A stretch of 64,000 nt of DNA from Aquisphaera giovannonii (GCF_008087625.1 NZ_CP042997.1:4588001-4652000); one strand, 5' to 3'. Positions 18,664 through 28,326 are shown, counted from the stretch's first letter. The notes: generated by a model from the sequence alone, not told the origin. Program-made: numbers and translations.

Positions 18664-20337
18664 TCACATCGCCGGCGGCGGCGCCGCGCCGGATCGGACG
18701 TGGTCGCGGAACCGCGCCATGGTCGGCGAGAGGTCGTCGCGCGCGGTGATCGCCTCGATGAGCCAGGCGGCCGGCTCGGCCTCGGCCCTCGCCAGCGCGG
18801 CGGCGAGTTCCTGGGGCGTCGTCGCGCGGGCCGTCCGCGCGCCCATCGCCGCGGCCATGGCCGGGTAGTCCCAGTCGCGGCGCAGGTAGCTGGGGCTCGG
18901 CCCGTCCAGGGCCTCGAGCATCCCGTAGCCGCTGTTGTTCAGCAGCAGGACGATCGGCTGGAGGCCCTGGTCCACGAGCGTCGCCAGCTCGGTCCCGGTC
19001 ATCTGGAAGGCCCCGTCGCCCACGATCGCCAGCGGCCGGCGAGAGGGGTCGGCGACCCCGGCCCCCAGCGCCCCCGGGACGGCGAAGCCCATCGAGGCGT
19101 AGTAGCCCGCGGCCAGGAAGACCTCGGTCCTCAGCTCCAGCCCGATGAACCACGAGTCGCCCACGTCCGCCACGAAGCTGTACCTGCCCGGGTCCAGCCG
19201 CCCGAGCTCCCGGATCACGTCCGCCACGCGGAGCCGCCCCCCCGGCGCGGGTGCCTCGGATGCGCCGGGCGCGGGGGCGCCGGGCCCGCCGGCCGCCGGG
19301 CGCGGGGGCGCCGGGGCGGGGCGGCCGCCCGCGGGGAGGCGCTCCAGCAGGGCCTCCACCACGCGGCGGATCGGCAGGTCGTCGTAGCGGTGGTGGCGGA
19401 GCCGGACGCCGTCGGGGTCGATGAGGATCCGGGCCCGGCGGTCGATCCGCTCGGTCCAGTAGCCCGTCCCCAGGTCCGTGCGGACCACGCCGATGCCGAG
19501 CACGCAGTCCGAGCCGTCCAGCAGCTCGCGGACGCCCGGGTCGCCGAGCGCCCCCAGGTAGACCCCGGCGAACTGGGGGTGGCTCTCCGGGAACGACGCC
19601 TTGCCCAGCACGTCGGTGGCGACCGGCAGCCCGAGCCGCTCCGCCAGGCGGATCACCGCGGCGGTGAGGTCATGCCGGCGCACGCCGACGCCGACGTACA
19701 GCGCGGGCCGCTTCGCGCCCGCGAGCATCGCGGCGATCTCCTCGACGACCTCGTCGAGGGCCCCGGCGCTCGCCTCGCGGGCCGCGGCGGAGGGCTCCAG
19801 GTCCAGCGGCCCGGCCGGCGGGGCGACCTCGGCGCGGACCCGGTCGCGGGGGATCTCCAGGTACCCGGGCCGCTTCCGCAGGCAGACGTTCCGCAGCACC
19901 CGATCGATGAGCCCCGGGGCCGTCGCCGGATCCTCCAGGACCGCCGCGTCGGTGGTCACCTCGCGGTAGATCCGCAGCTGGCTCTCGTAGTTCCGGACGA
20001 CGTGGTGCAGGTGCACGTCGTGCTGGCCTCGCAGGGACATCTCGGGCCCGCCGCTGACGACCAGCAGCGGCGACTGCTCGGCATAGGCGCAGGCCACCGG
20101 GTTGAGGGTATTCAAGGCACCCGGCCCGTACGTCACCAGCGCCACCCCCAGGCCCCGCACCCGCGCGTACGCGTCGGCCGCGAAGCCCACCCCCGGCTCG
20201 TGGCTGCAGACGACCGTCGGGAACCCGACCGCCTCCTGCACGGCGTAGATCGAGAGGATGAAGTCCCCCGGGATCCCGAACGTATGGCCGACGCCGAGCT
20301 CGCGCAGCCTGGCGAACAGGTATTCCGTCAGATTCAT
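18664..20337 (-). CDS. ThDP-dependent 2-oxoacid decarboxylase (pyruvate/indolepyruvate decarboxylase type)
   Basis: A 557-residue enzyme with the three-domain ThDP fold. The N-terminal PYR domain has the catalytic glutamate E47 in SHEPGVGFAADAYARV and the segment YGPGALNTLNP. The central domain is about 190-350, with an Ala/Pro-rich linker after it. The C-terminal PP domain carries the ThDP/Mg motif GDGAFQMTGTEL followed by LLLNNSGYGM. FGIPGDFIL near the N-terminus and HDVHLHHVVRNYE are typical of 2-oxoacid decarboxylases rather than acetolactate synthases. It would remove CO2 from a 2-oxoacid to give an aldehyde in the cytoplasm; substrate preference cannot be read. It is divergent from the CotH gene. 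Confidence 0.88.
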   Translation of the reverse strand: MNLTEYLFARLRELGVGHTFGIPGDFILSIYAVQEAVGFPTVVCSHEPGVGFAADAYARVRGLGVALVTYGPGALNTLNPVACAYAEQSPLLVVSGGPEMSLRGQHDVHLHHVVRNYESQLRIYREVTTDAAVLEDPATAPGLIDRVLRNVCLRKRPGYLEIPRDRVRAEVAPPAGPLDLEPSAAAREASAGALDEVVEEIAAMLAGAKRPALYVGVGVRRHDLTAAVIRLAERLGLPVATDVLGKASFPESHPQFAGVYLGALGDPGVRELLDGSDCVLGIGVVRTDLGTGYWTERIDRRARILIDPDGVRLRHHRYDDLPIRRVVEALLERLPAGGRPAPAPPRPAAGGPGAPAPGASEAPAPGGRLRVADVIRELGRLDPGRYSFVADVGDSWFIGLELRTEVFLAAGYYASMGFAVPGALGAGVADPSRRPLAIVGDGAFQMTGTELATLVDQGLQPIVLLLNNSGYGMLEALDGPSPSYLRRDWDYPAMAAAMGARTARATTPQELAAALARAEAEPAAWLIEAITARDDLSPTMARFRDHVRSGAAPPPAM

Positions 20338-20562
20338 GGACGAGTCCCTGGGGCGATGCCGGGTCGCCGGGCGAGCGGGGCCGTCCGGCCCGCCGGCGCC
20401 GTCCTCATCTTAGCGACCCCGGGGCCCCGTGAAGAACATCCGCGTGGGCCGCGCGACATGAAGAATTCTTGAAGATCCCGTGATAGAATGTCGGCCACTG
20501 GGGCCAACGTCCATTCGTGAGCGAGTCATCCCATCGGTCGAGTTGCAGGAACGGGGGCCCGG

Positions 20563-22887
20563 ATGAGTGAGGTATCGAGGGCGACGCCGATCGCGGCCGT
20601 CGTCGCGTCGGCCGCGATCGTCGCGGCCATGATCCCGGCTTGCGGCCCGGCCGCCGGCGCGCCCAGGGCGCCGGCCGAGGCGGCCGAGGCGCAGGGCCCC
20701 GGAGGGCCGGGAGGCCCCGGGGGCGCGGGGTTCGGCCCGGGGACGTTCCTCGGCCCCGTGGTCTTCTCGGCGGCCGACGCGGACGGGGACGGCACGCTCA
20801 CGCCGGCCGAGGCCGCCGCGGCCGCACGCCGGTTCATCGGGCTCGCCGAGGCCGGCAAGGCGGGCTCGGCGGACGCCCGGGCGCTCGCCCGGGCCATCAA
20901 TGAGAACATCCCGATCCCCGAGGGATTCGGCCCCGGCGGTCCGGGCGGGCCTCCCGGCGGGGGGCCCCCCGATGGCGGCCCCCCGGGCGGCGGGCCCCCC
21001 GACGGGCCTCCCCCGGGCGGCGGCTTTCCCGGCGGCCCCGGCGGCCCCCCCGGCGGGGGCGGCCCCGGAGGCTTCGGCCCGGGGATGTTCCTCGCCCCGC
21101 AGGTCGTCGAGCTGGCCGACGCGAACAAGGACGGCCGCGTCTCGGCCGACGAGGCCGCCGCGGCCGCCGAGTCGTTCGTCCGCGAGGCCGACGCGAGGAA
21201 GCAGGGCTCGATCGATGCCGGCGCCCTGGCCCGGGCGATGAATCGCCGGATGGGCCCGCCCCCGGGCTTCGGCCCCGGCGGGCCCATGGGAGAGGATCGG
21301 AAGATCGTCAAGGACTTCGACAAGGACGGCGACGGCCGCCTGGACAGGCGGGAACGCCTCGCCGCCCGCGAGTCGCTCAGGAAGGACCGCGAGAAGAACC
21401 CGCGACGCGGCGGGCCTCCCGGATTCGGGCCCGGGGGGCCCGGCGGCCCCGGCGGCCCCGCGGGCATGGACGGCTCCCCGCCGAGGCCGGGCCCGCGCGT
21501 CCGGCCGGCCGACGTCCCGACGTTCGCCGACCGCGACCTGTACGACCCGGGCATCCTCCGCACCCTCTTCCTGACGTTCGACTCCGACGACTGGGAGAAG
21601 GAAATCGAGGACTTCCACGGCACCGACGTGGACGTCCCGGCGGACCTCGTCGTCGACGGCAAGACCTACAGGGGCGTCGGCGTCCGCTTCCGCGGCATGT
21701 CCTCCTACATGATGGTCCAGGCCGGCCGGAAGCGGTCGCTGAACGTCTCGGTGGACCACACCCGCGACGGCCAGAAGCTCCTCGGCTACAAGACCCTCAA
21801 CCTGCTCAACTCGCACGAGGACCCGACCTTCCTGCACACCGTCCTCTATTCGAGGATCGCCCGGGCGTTCCTCCCGGCCCCGAAGGCGAACCTCGTCCGC
21901 GTCGTCATCAACGGCGAGAGCTGGGGCGTCTACGTCAACGCCCAGCAGTTCGACAAGGTCTTCCTGGAGCAGAACTTCAAGAGCAGCAAGGGCGCACGCT
22001 GGAAGGTCCCGGGCAACCCCGGCGCCGACGGCGGCCTCCGCTACCTGGGCGAGGACCTCGAGCCGTACAAGCAACGGTTCGAGATGAAGTCCGGCGGCAA
22101 GGCGGATTGGGAGGCCCTCGTCAAGCTCTGCAAGACGCTCAACCAGGCCCCGGCCGGGGAGCTCGAGTCCGCCCTCTCGCCGATGCTCGATATCGACGGG
22201 GCGCTCCGGTTCCTGGCCCTGGACAACGCCCTGATCAACGGCGACGGCTACTGGTCCCGCGCCAGCGACTACAGCCTGTACCGCGACGGCTCGGGCAAGT
22301 TCCACCTGGTCCCGCACGACATGAACGAGACCTTCGGCCCGGCGATGATGTTCGGCCCGCCGGGCGGCCCCGGGGGCTCCGGGAGGGGGCCGGGCGGATC
22401 GGGCGGGCGGCGTGGCGGCCCGCGAGGGATCCCCGGCGGCCCGGGCGGTGGGCCTCCGGGCGGCGGCCCGGGCGGCCCCGGCGGGTTCGGCGGGCCCGGG
22501 CGGACGCCGGCCGCGGACCTGGACCCGCTGGTCGGCCTTGAGGACGAGCGGACCCCGCTGCGGAGCAGGCTGCTGGCGGTCCCCGCGCTGCGGGCCCGCT
22601 ACCTCGCCTACGTGCGCCGGATCGCCGACGAATGGCTGGACTGGAAGACGCTGGGGCCGATCGTCGCCGGCTATCGCACCCTGATCGACGAGGCCATCGA
22701 GGAGGACACGCGGAAGCTGTCCTCGACGGAGGAGTTCCGGAAGTCGACGGCCGACGCCATCGAGGCCGGGGCGGGGGCCGAGGCCCGGCCGCGCTGGGGG
22801 CCGCCGTCGATGGGGCTGCGGGCCTTCGCGGACGGCCGCCGGGCCTACCTCCTGGACTACCTCGAGAAGAAGGGGGGCGTGAAATGA
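20563..22887 (+). CDS. CotH kinase family protein with EF-hand motifs
   Basis: A 774-residue secreted protein. A signal or lipoprotein-like segment ends near AAMIPACG. Calcium-type EF loops follow: DADGDGTLTPAE, DANKDGRVSADE and DKDGDGRLDRRE, separated by Gly/Pro-rich low-complexity linkers. From about residue 320 it is a CotH domain, with YRGVGVRFRGMSS, KTLNLLNSHEDPTFLH, NGESWGVYVNAQQFDK, LDNALINGDGYW and LVPHDMNETFG. CotH proteins are atypical protein kinases in spore coats; in non-sporulators the family is linked to surface or mineral-related operons. It is followed 48 bp later by a DUF4956 membrane protein, a pairing known in other bacteria. Confidence 0.9.
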   Translation: MSEVSRATPIAAVVASAAIVAAMIPACGPAAGAPRAPAEAAEAQGPGGPGGPGGAGFGPGTFLGPVVFSAADADGDGTLTPAEAAAAARRFIGLAEAGKAGSADARALARAINENIPIPEGFGPGGPGGPPGGGPPDGGPPGGGPPDGPPPGGGFPGGPGGPPGGGGPGGFGPGMFLAPQVVELADANKDGRVSADEAAAAAESFVREADARKQGSIDAGALARAMNRRMGPPPGFGPGGPMGEDRKIVKDFDKDGDGRLDRRERLAARESLRKDREKNPRRGGPPGFGPGGPGGPGGPAGMDGSPPRPGPRVRPADVPTFADRDLYDPGILRTLFLTFDSDDWEKEIEDFHGTDVDVPADLVVDGKTYRGVGVRFRGMSSYMMVQAGRKRSLNVSVDHTRDGQKLLGYKTLNLLNSHEDPTFLHTVLYSRIARAFLPAPKANLVRVVINGESWGVYVNAQQFDKVFLEQNFKSSKGARWKVPGNPGADGGLRYLGEDLEPYKQRFEMKSGGKADWEALVKLCKTLNQAPAGELESALSPMLDIDGALRFLALDNALINGDGYWSRASDYSLYRDGSGKFHLVPHDMNETFGPAMMFGPPGGPGGSGRGPGGSGGRRGGPRGIPGGPGGGPPGGGPGGPGGFGGPGRTPAADLDPLVGLEDERTPLRSRLLAVPALRARYLAYVRRIADEWLDWKTLGPIVAGYRTLIDEAIEEDTRKLSSTEEFRKSTADAIEAGAGAEARPRWGPPSMGLRAFADGRRAYLLDYLEKKGGVK

Positions 22888-22935
22888 CCTCCGCGAACGA
22901 TGCCGCCCCGATCGCCTCCGGCCGGGGGGCTCCCG

Positions 22936-23610
22936 ATGCCTGAGTGGCTCACGCGTTCGATGAACGGCGGGTCCGGCGGCTCCCCCCTGGAGCTGGGCGA
23001 GCGTTTCCTCGCCGCCCTCCTCCTGGGCGCGGCGGTGGCCGCCTTCTACCGCTGGGCCCGGCGGGGCGAGGAGGTCCCGCCGACCTTCCAGGCCACCCTC
23101 GTCATGCTCGCCACCCTGATCGCTATGGCGACGAAGGTCATCGACGACAGCGTCGCGAGGGCCTTCAGCATGGTCGGGGCCCTGTCCGTGGTCCGCTTCC
23201 GGACGGTGGTCAAGGATACCCAGGACACGGCGTTCGTCATCATGGCCGTGATCGTCGGGATGGCCGTGGGGGTGGATCGCATGGTGATCGCGGTGGTCGG
23301 CCTGGCCGTCCTCGCCGCCGCCGGGCTGGTCCTCTGGCCGCCCGGACGGCCCAGGGGTTGGCAGGCCCAGCCCGTCACGCTCTCGCTCCGCACCGGCCTG
23401 TCGGATTCCGTCCGCGTGGCCGCGGAGTCGGCCCTGGCGTCCTCCGCCGGGAGCATCGAGCTGATCACGGCGGGCACCGCGAGGCAGGGGGCGGCGCTCG
23501 ACTTCACCTACCGCGTCCGCCTCCGCCCCGGCTGCTCGCTGGCGGGCGTCGCGGCCGAACTGAACGCGATCGAGGGCGTCCAGTCGGTCGAGCTCTCCCG
23601 CCGCGATTGA
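22936..23610 (+). CDS. DUF4956 family membrane protein
   Basis: A 224-residue protein with about four transmembrane helices in the first 140 residues (LAALLLGAAVAAFYRW, FQATLVMLATLIAMA, TAFVIMAVIVGMAVG, MVIAVVGLAVLAAAGLVLW) and a soluble C-terminal alpha/beta domain ending in SLAGVAAELNAIEGVQSVEL. The segment AFSMVGALSVVRFRTVVKDTQDTAF is the conserved DUF4956 core. In many genomes DUF4956 genes sit with CotH and a VTC-type polyphosphate polymerase; here CotH is directly upstream but no VTC gene is seen in the window. The chosen start MPEWLTRS lies 48 bp after the CotH stop. Confidence 0.88.
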   Translation: MPEWLTRSMNGGSGGSPLELGERFLAALLLGAAVAAFYRWARRGEEVPPTFQATLVMLATLIAMATKVIDDSVARAFSMVGALSVVRFRTVVKDTQDTAFVIMAVIVGMAVGVDRMVIAVVGLAVLAAAGLVLWPPGRPRGWQAQPVTLSLRTGLSDSVRVAAESALASSAGSIELITAGTARQGAALDFTYRVRLRPGCSLAGVAAELNAIEGVQSVELSRRD

Positions 23611-23629
23611 CGCGACTCCGTCCGCGCGT

Positions 23630-23797
23630 TCACTTCCCGCCGGCCGGGCAGGGCAGGCCGGCGGACCGGAAGGCCCGGCCGAGGTCGCCGTCGCCGGTCG
23701 CGAAGCCGAGCCAGCGGGCGAAGCGGACCTGCCGATAATAAGCGTACCAGGACTTCCGAGCCCGGTCCCTGGTCCTGCGACTTCGTCGAGCGTCCAT
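23630..23797 (-). CDS. small basic hypothetical protein
   Basis: A 55-residue frame beginning MDARRSRRTRDRARKSWY and ending FRSAGLPCPAGGK. An AGGAAG ribosome binding site lies 7 nt before the ATG. The protein is strongly basic with a central YYRQVRFARWLG segment; I recognise no family. It lies alone between two rightward genes, in a region with somewhat lower GC. The good start signal is the main support. Confidence 0.45.
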   Translation of the reverse strand: MDARRSRRTRDRARKSWYAYYRQVRFARWLGFATGDGDLGRAFRSAGLPCPAGGK

Positions 23798-23953
23798 GGG
23801 CGTATCTTCCTGGAGGACGAATACGAGGTGGAACCATCTGCATCACTGCCATCAGCCATCTATCACCAAATATAGGTCACGACCGATGGCTTGTGACTTC
23901 CCCGTCAGCACGCCGTAGAATCGAGGGGGGATGAAGACCGCGAGGGCCGCGCC

Positions 23954-24529
23954 ATGCCTCGGGATCGAAACCGGCGGATCGCTCCGCCCGTCCGCCTGGG
24001 GGTCCTGACGCTGCTGGGCTGGCTGCTGGCCGGTTGCGGCGGAGGCGGGGGCAAGCTGCCCCCGGAGGACGCATCGCGGATGAAGATCCAACTCAAGAGT
24101 CGAGCGTTCGCCGACGGGGCCGCGATCCCCAGGGAGTACACCTGCGACGGGGCCGACCGGTCGCCGCCCCTGGAGTGGTCCGGCGTCCCGGCCGCCTCGA
24201 AATCGCTATCCCTGATCGTCGACGACCCCGACGCCCCGGCCGGCACGTGGTCGCACTGGGTGGCCTACGACATCGACCCGGCCGTCTCCTCCCTGCGCGG
24301 GGGGATCCCGGCGGATGAGCCGTCGTTCCGCCAGGGGACGAACGACTTCGGCAAGCCCGGCTACGGCGGCCCTTGCCCGCCCTCGGGCACGCACCATTAC
24401 CACTTCCGCCTCTATGCCCTGGACCGCAGGCTCGACCTTCCCGCCGGGGCGACCCGCAGGGCGGTCCTCGACGCCGTCGCCGGGCACATCCTGGCCGAGG
24501 GCCGGCTGATCGGGACCTACGCCCGCTGA
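23954..24529 (+). CDS. YbhB/YbcL family (PEBP) lipoprotein
   Basis: A 191-residue protein with a lipoprotein signal peptide ending LLAGCGGGGG. The remainder is a phosphatidylethanolamine-binding-protein fold of the bacterial YbhB/YbcL type: PREYTCDGADRSPPLEWSG, LIVDDPDAPAGTWSHWVAYD (the DPDAP ligand-site motif) and GPCPPSGTHHYHFRLYAL (the GxxHxYHF motif). Bacterial members are called Raf-kinase-inhibitor-like by homology only; their ligand is unknown. Lipid anchoring to a membrane is inferred from the lipobox. Confidence 0.92.
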   Translation: MPRDRNRRIAPPVRLGVLTLLGWLLAGCGGGGGKLPPEDASRMKIQLKSRAFADGAAIPREYTCDGADRSPPLEWSGVPAASKSLSLIVDDPDAPAGTWSHWVAYDIDPAVSSLRGGIPADEPSFRQGTNDFGKPGYGGPCPPSGTHHYHFRLYALDRRLDLPAGATRRAVLDAVAGHILAEGRLIGTYAR

Positions 24530-24533
24530 CGGC

Positions 24534-24866
24534 TCACCTCGACCGGGCGGGCGGGGCGGGGGAGGTCGTCGCGGCCGCGCCCGACCGGCGGCGGAGGTCC
24601 TCGTTCTCGAGGCGGAGCTGCTCCACGCGACGGCGGAGGTCCTCGTTCTCGGCCCGGAGGCGATCGGCCCCGCGGACCTGCTCCTCCCGGACCACGGACC
24701 GGATGGCGAGCTCCCTGGCGTCGAGCACCTGCATGTGCAGCCTGCGCATCTGCTGACGCTCGCGGGCGACCCACGCCACCGGGGCGAAGAGGGCCGCGGC
24801 GACGGCCGTCGCGACCAGGAACGTCCGCAACGAGAGCTGGAAGCGTCCGCGTCGTGGCTCGCCCAT
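24534..24866 (-). CDS. single-pass membrane protein with coiled coil
   Basis: A 110-residue protein: a short basic N-terminus, a hydrophobic helix (TFLVATAVAAALFAPVAWVA), then an Arg/Glu/Leu-rich heptad region with the near repeats LRAENEDLRRRVEQLRLEN and EDLRRR, a clear parallel coiled coil. GGAGG lies 5 nt before the ATG at 24866. It converges with the PEBP gene, with only 4 bp between the two stop codons. The function is unknown; a scaffold or oligomerising role is a guess from the coiled coil. Confidence 0.7.
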   Translation of the reverse strand: MGEPRRGRFQLSLRTFLVATAVAAALFAPVAWVARERQQMRRLHMQVLDARELAIRSVVREEQVRGADRLRAENEDLRRRVEQLRLENEDLRRRSGAAATTSPAPPARSR

Positions 24867-25030
24867 GGGGACCTCCGGGGCGCCGCGTCGGCCGGGTTGA
24901 GATCGCATCGCCGGGATCTTACCATGAGGGCCGACCTCACGCACCAGCCGGGTCGCGGCCGGGGCGGCGCGTCCGCCCCGCGGCGAGGACGCCCCCCGAG
25001 CCGGCCCCCGGGACCCGGGAGTCCGCGGCG

Positions 25031-25801
25031 ATGCCGACGAGTTTCGTGTGCGACATGGACGGCGTGATCTACCACGGCAGCCGGCTCATCCCCGGCGCGC
25101 TCGAGTTCGTCAGGCGGCTCCAGGACGGCGGCCACCGATTCGTCTTCCTGACGAACAACAGCCAGTGGACCCCGCGCGACCTGAAGCACAAGCTCGACCA
25201 GATGGGCATCTCGGTGGACGAGTCCGCCTTCCACACCTCCGCGCTGGCCACCGCGGAGTTCCTGAGCCGGCAGATGCCCGGCGGCACCGCGTACGTGATC
25301 GGCGGCGCCGGGCTGACCAACGCCCTGTACAGCCACGGCTTCACCCTCACCGAGAAGGACCCCGACTACGTGGTCGTGGGGGAGACCCGCAGCTACGACT
25401 TCGAGAAGATCGAGCACGCCGTCCGGCTGATCCTCCGGGGGGCGCGGTTCATCGCCACCAACCCCGACCTGACCGGCCCCAGCGAGCTCGGGATCACGCC
25501 GGCCTGCGGGGCCCTGGTCGCCCCCATCGAGCTGGCGACCGGCAAGAAGCCCTACTTCGTGGGCAAGCCCAACCCCATCATGATGTGGACCGCCCTGGCC
25601 ACCCTGAAGGCCACGCCGGCCGAGGCGTTCATGGTCGGCGACCGCATGGACACGGACATCATCGCCGGGACCGAGGCCGGGATGCGGACCATCCTGGTCC
25701 TCTCCGGCGTCACATCCAGGGCGCTCATCGAGACCTACCCCTACCGCCCCACCCTCGTCTACGAGCACGTCGGCGAGATCCCGGTCGGCGAGCTGGCCTG
25801 A
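25031..25801 (+). CDS. HAD-IIA family hydrolase (NagD-like phosphatase)
   Basis: A 256-residue cytoplasmic phosphatase. Motif I is CDMDGVIYHGS (nucleophile Asp), motif II is FLTNNSQWTPRDL, motif III includes the Lys in PYFVGKPNP, and motif IV is VGDRMDTDI. The C2-type cap lies between motifs II and III, as in NagD and 4-nitrophenylphosphatase relatives. It would hydrolyse a small phosphate monoester such as a nucleotide or sugar phosphate; the exact substrate is unknown. All catalytic residues are present. Confidence 0.9.
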   Translation: MPTSFVCDMDGVIYHGSRLIPGALEFVRRLQDGGHRFVFLTNNSQWTPRDLKHKLDQMGISVDESAFHTSALATAEFLSRQMPGGTAYVIGGAGLTNALYSHGFTLTEKDPDYVVVGETRSYDFEKIEHAVRLILRGARFIATNPDLTGPSELGITPACGALVAPIELATGKKPYFVGKPNPIMMWTALATLKATPAEAFMVGDRMDTDIIAGTEAGMRTILVLSGVTSRALIETYPYRPTLVYEHVGEIPVGELA

Positions 25802-26151
25802 GCCGGGCCACCCGGCCGATCCGCCCGGCCGCCGGTCATGACCTATGCTCCATGCGGGGCGACCTCGGGAGGGCCGGATCGGGGCACCGGCCTACCGACA
25901 TGCGCGTCCCGGACGACCGGCGAGGCCGGCCCGATCGGGCCGCGCGACGCGACCGGACGGCGGCGAGGTGACCGGGGGCGAATCGCGCGCGCTTTCCCCA
26001 ATCCCCGCCGCTTGAACCCGTGGACGCAGCAGCAGGAGATCGCGACCTCGTCGACGCCAAGGATCGTTCGCATCAGGATGCATGGCCGCCCCGCGTCGAC
26101 GACGACGGCTCCCCGAACAGCACGGTTCCGCCACCCTTGTAGAGGTTGAGC
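25802..26151. other. intergenic region, no gene seen
   Basis: These 350 bp lead up to the sedolisin gene. Frames on both strands lack ribosome binding sites and recognisable sequence. Nothing repetitive stands out. Confidence 0.35.
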
Positions 26152-28290
26152 ATGCACGACACACGATCGCGCGTCGGCCTCGGCGCGCGCGGCCTCGCCC
26201 AGGTGCGGCGCCGCCAGCGATTCCACTTCCGGGCCGGGTGGGAGGCCCTGGAGGACAGGCAGCTCCTCTCGACCGCCGCGGACCTCGGCGGCATCAAGGT
26301 CACGTCCAACCTCGACGTGACCGCCCTGGCCGGCACCTCCACCACCTCGGGCTACACGCCCTCGCAGGTCCGGTCGGCCTACGGCGTCAACGCGGTCACC
26401 TTCTCGAGCTCCGGCGGGACCGTCTCCGGGACCGGCGCGGGGCAGACGATCGCCGTCGTCGTGGCCTACAACGACACCAGGATCGCCTCCGACCTGGCGA
26501 CCTTCAGCAGCGCCTACGGCCTGCCCTCGATGTCCTCGTCCCCGTCCTCCTCCTCCTCGCCCACCTTCACGGTCGACAACCTCGGAGGCTCCTCGAGCAG
26601 GACGGACGCCGGCTGGGCGCTGGAGACGGCCCTGGACGTGGAGTGGGTCCACGCCATGGCCCCGCAGGCGAACATCGTCCTGGTGGAGGCGGCCTCGGAC
26701 AGCCTCGGCGACATGTTCGGCGCCGTCAACGCCGCCCGCAACCTGCCCGGCGTCAGCGTGGTCTCCATGAGCTGGGGCGCGACCGAGTTCCTGGGCGACA
26801 CGGGCTACGATTCCCTCTTCACGACCCCGGCCGGCCACACCGGCGTGACGTTCGTGGCCGCCTCGGGCGACACCGGCGCCTGGTACGGGGTGATGTACCC
26901 CGCCAGCTCGTCCAACGTCCTGGCCGTCGGCGGCGCGTCGACGACGATCTCGGGGTCGGGCACGATCGCCTCGCAGTCGGGCTGGTCGGGCAGCACCGGC
27001 GGGTACAGCGGCGCCTCCACCGGCTTCTGGAGCTACGAGTCGGTCCCCTCCTACCAGTCCTCCACGCTGACCTCGGCCGGGCTGAACATCGGGACGAGGA
27101 CCGTGCCGGACGTCTCGTTCAACGCCGACCCGAGCACCGGCGTGGCGGTCTACTCGTCGGTCGCCTACCAGGGCCAGTCCGGCTGGTTCCGGCTCGGCGG
27201 CACCAGCGCCGCGGCCCCCGCCTGGGCGGGCCTGATCGCCGTCGCCGACCAGGGGCTGTCCCTCGCCGGCAAGTCCGCGCTCTCCGGCCGCCAGGCGATG
27301 ACCGACCTGTACGCGCTCCCCTCGTCGGACTTCAACGACGTGACCTCGGGCAGCAACGGGTACGGCGCGAGGGCCGGTTACGACCTGGTCACCGGCCTGG
27401 GCACGCCCAGGGCCAACCTCCTGATCGCCGGCATCGTGTCCATGGGGACCTCCTCCGGGACCACGAGCACCGGGGCGTCCTCCGGGAGCACGAGCGGCGG
27501 ATCGACATCCACCGGGACGAACGGCGGATCGACCGGCCGGAGCAACCCGCCGCCGCACCGCGGGCCGGGCGGACGGCCCTTCGCCGAGGCATCCGTCGGC
27601 TCGACGGCCGGCACCGCCGCGACGGCCGTCACCGCGACCGCCACGACCACCGTCGAGGTCCAGGCCCTGGCCCCCACGTCGACCACGACGGCGGCCGCGC
27701 AGGCCACGTCCTCGACTTCGACGTCGGCATCGTCGTCGTCCTCGACCGCGTCGCAGGTCGGCCAGTCCCAGGGCACCGCGGCCACGCTCCCCACGCAGTC
27801 GACGCCGGCCGACCCGGCCGCGACCGGATCGCGGAGCCTCGCCCTCGACTCGACGCCGCATGACCCGCTGCCGCCCTCGCAGGACGGGGCGGGCGACGAC
27901 GCCTCGCCGGCCGCCGCCGGCGACGCCTCGATGCCCGACGCCGCGCCGGCCCCGGAGGTCCCGGCGTCCCCCACGCCGGCCCCGATGGACGAGTTGCCCT
28001 CCGACCCGCTCCCCATCCTGCCCGACGAGCCGGGCCCCGAGGGCACGTGGACGGGCCTCGCGGACGTCATCCGGGCCCGCCATCCGATGGAGGTCGCCGC
28101 GCGTCCGCAGCCGGCCGGCCCCGCCTGGCCCGCTGCACCGATCGCGGAGGGCCTCGGCGGGGATGCCGGCTGGGCGGCGCCGGCCATGGCGGGCGCCGTG
28201 GCCGTCGCGGCGGGAGCCTATCAGCTCATCCTCGCCCGCGCCGACCGGTTGCCGCGGGGGCCCTCCCGCCGCCGCCGATGGCAGCCGTGA
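26152..28290 (+). CDS. sedolisin (S53) family peptidase with LEDR-type N-terminal motif
   Basis: A 712-residue serine-carboxyl peptidase. The N-terminus has FRAGWEALEDRQLLS, the planctomycete LExRxLLS-type motif found on many surface proteins. The catalytic set is visible: E158 and D162 in ALETALDVEW, D240 in AASGD, and the nucleophile S352 in LGGTSAAAPAWAG. After the catalytic domain (ending about residue 425) comes a long Ser/Thr/Gly- then Pro/Ala-rich tail. A hydrophobic helix near the C-terminus (AMAGAVAVAAGAYQLILA) is followed by Arg residues, which may anchor it. No long prodomain is present, unlike classical sedolisins. AGAGG precedes the ATG; a TTG two codons upstream is the alternative start. 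Confidence 0.88.
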   Translation: MHDTRSRVGLGARGLAQVRRRQRFHFRAGWEALEDRQLLSTAADLGGIKVTSNLDVTALAGTSTTSGYTPSQVRSAYGVNAVTFSSSGGTVSGTGAGQTIAVVVAYNDTRIASDLATFSSAYGLPSMSSSPSSSSSPTFTVDNLGGSSSRTDAGWALETALDVEWVHAMAPQANIVLVEAASDSLGDMFGAVNAARNLPGVSVVSMSWGATEFLGDTGYDSLFTTPAGHTGVTFVAASGDTGAWYGVMYPASSSNVLAVGGASTTISGSGTIASQSGWSGSTGGYSGASTGFWSYESVPSYQSSTLTSAGLNIGTRTVPDVSFNADPSTGVAVYSSVAYQGQSGWFRLGGTSAAAPAWAGLIAVADQGLSLAGKSALSGRQAMTDLYALPSSDFNDVTSGSNGYGARAGYDLVTGLGTPRANLLIAGIVSMGTSSGTTSTGASSGSTSGGSTSTGTNGGSTGRSNPPPHRGPGGRPFAEASVGSTAGTAATAVTATATTTVEVQALAPTSTTTAAAQATSSTSTSASSSSSTASQVGQSQGTAATLPTQSTPADPAATGSRSLALDSTPHDPLPPSQDGAGDDASPAAAGDASMPDAAPAPEVPASPTPAPMDELPSDPLPILPDEPGPEGTWTGLADVIRARHPMEVAARPQPAGPAWPAAPIAEGLGGDAGWAAPAMAGAVAVAAGAYQLILARADRLPRGPSRRRRWQP

Positions 28291-28326
28291 TCCCGTGAGC
28301 GCCTGGCGGGTCGCCGCCCCGCCCTC

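Noticed and set aside
20455-20495. Possible promoter with TTGAAG and TAGAAT before the CotH gene
   Set aside because: The two boxes are only 9 nt apart, too close for a sigma-70 promoter. AAGAATTCTT there is a short palindrome without other support.
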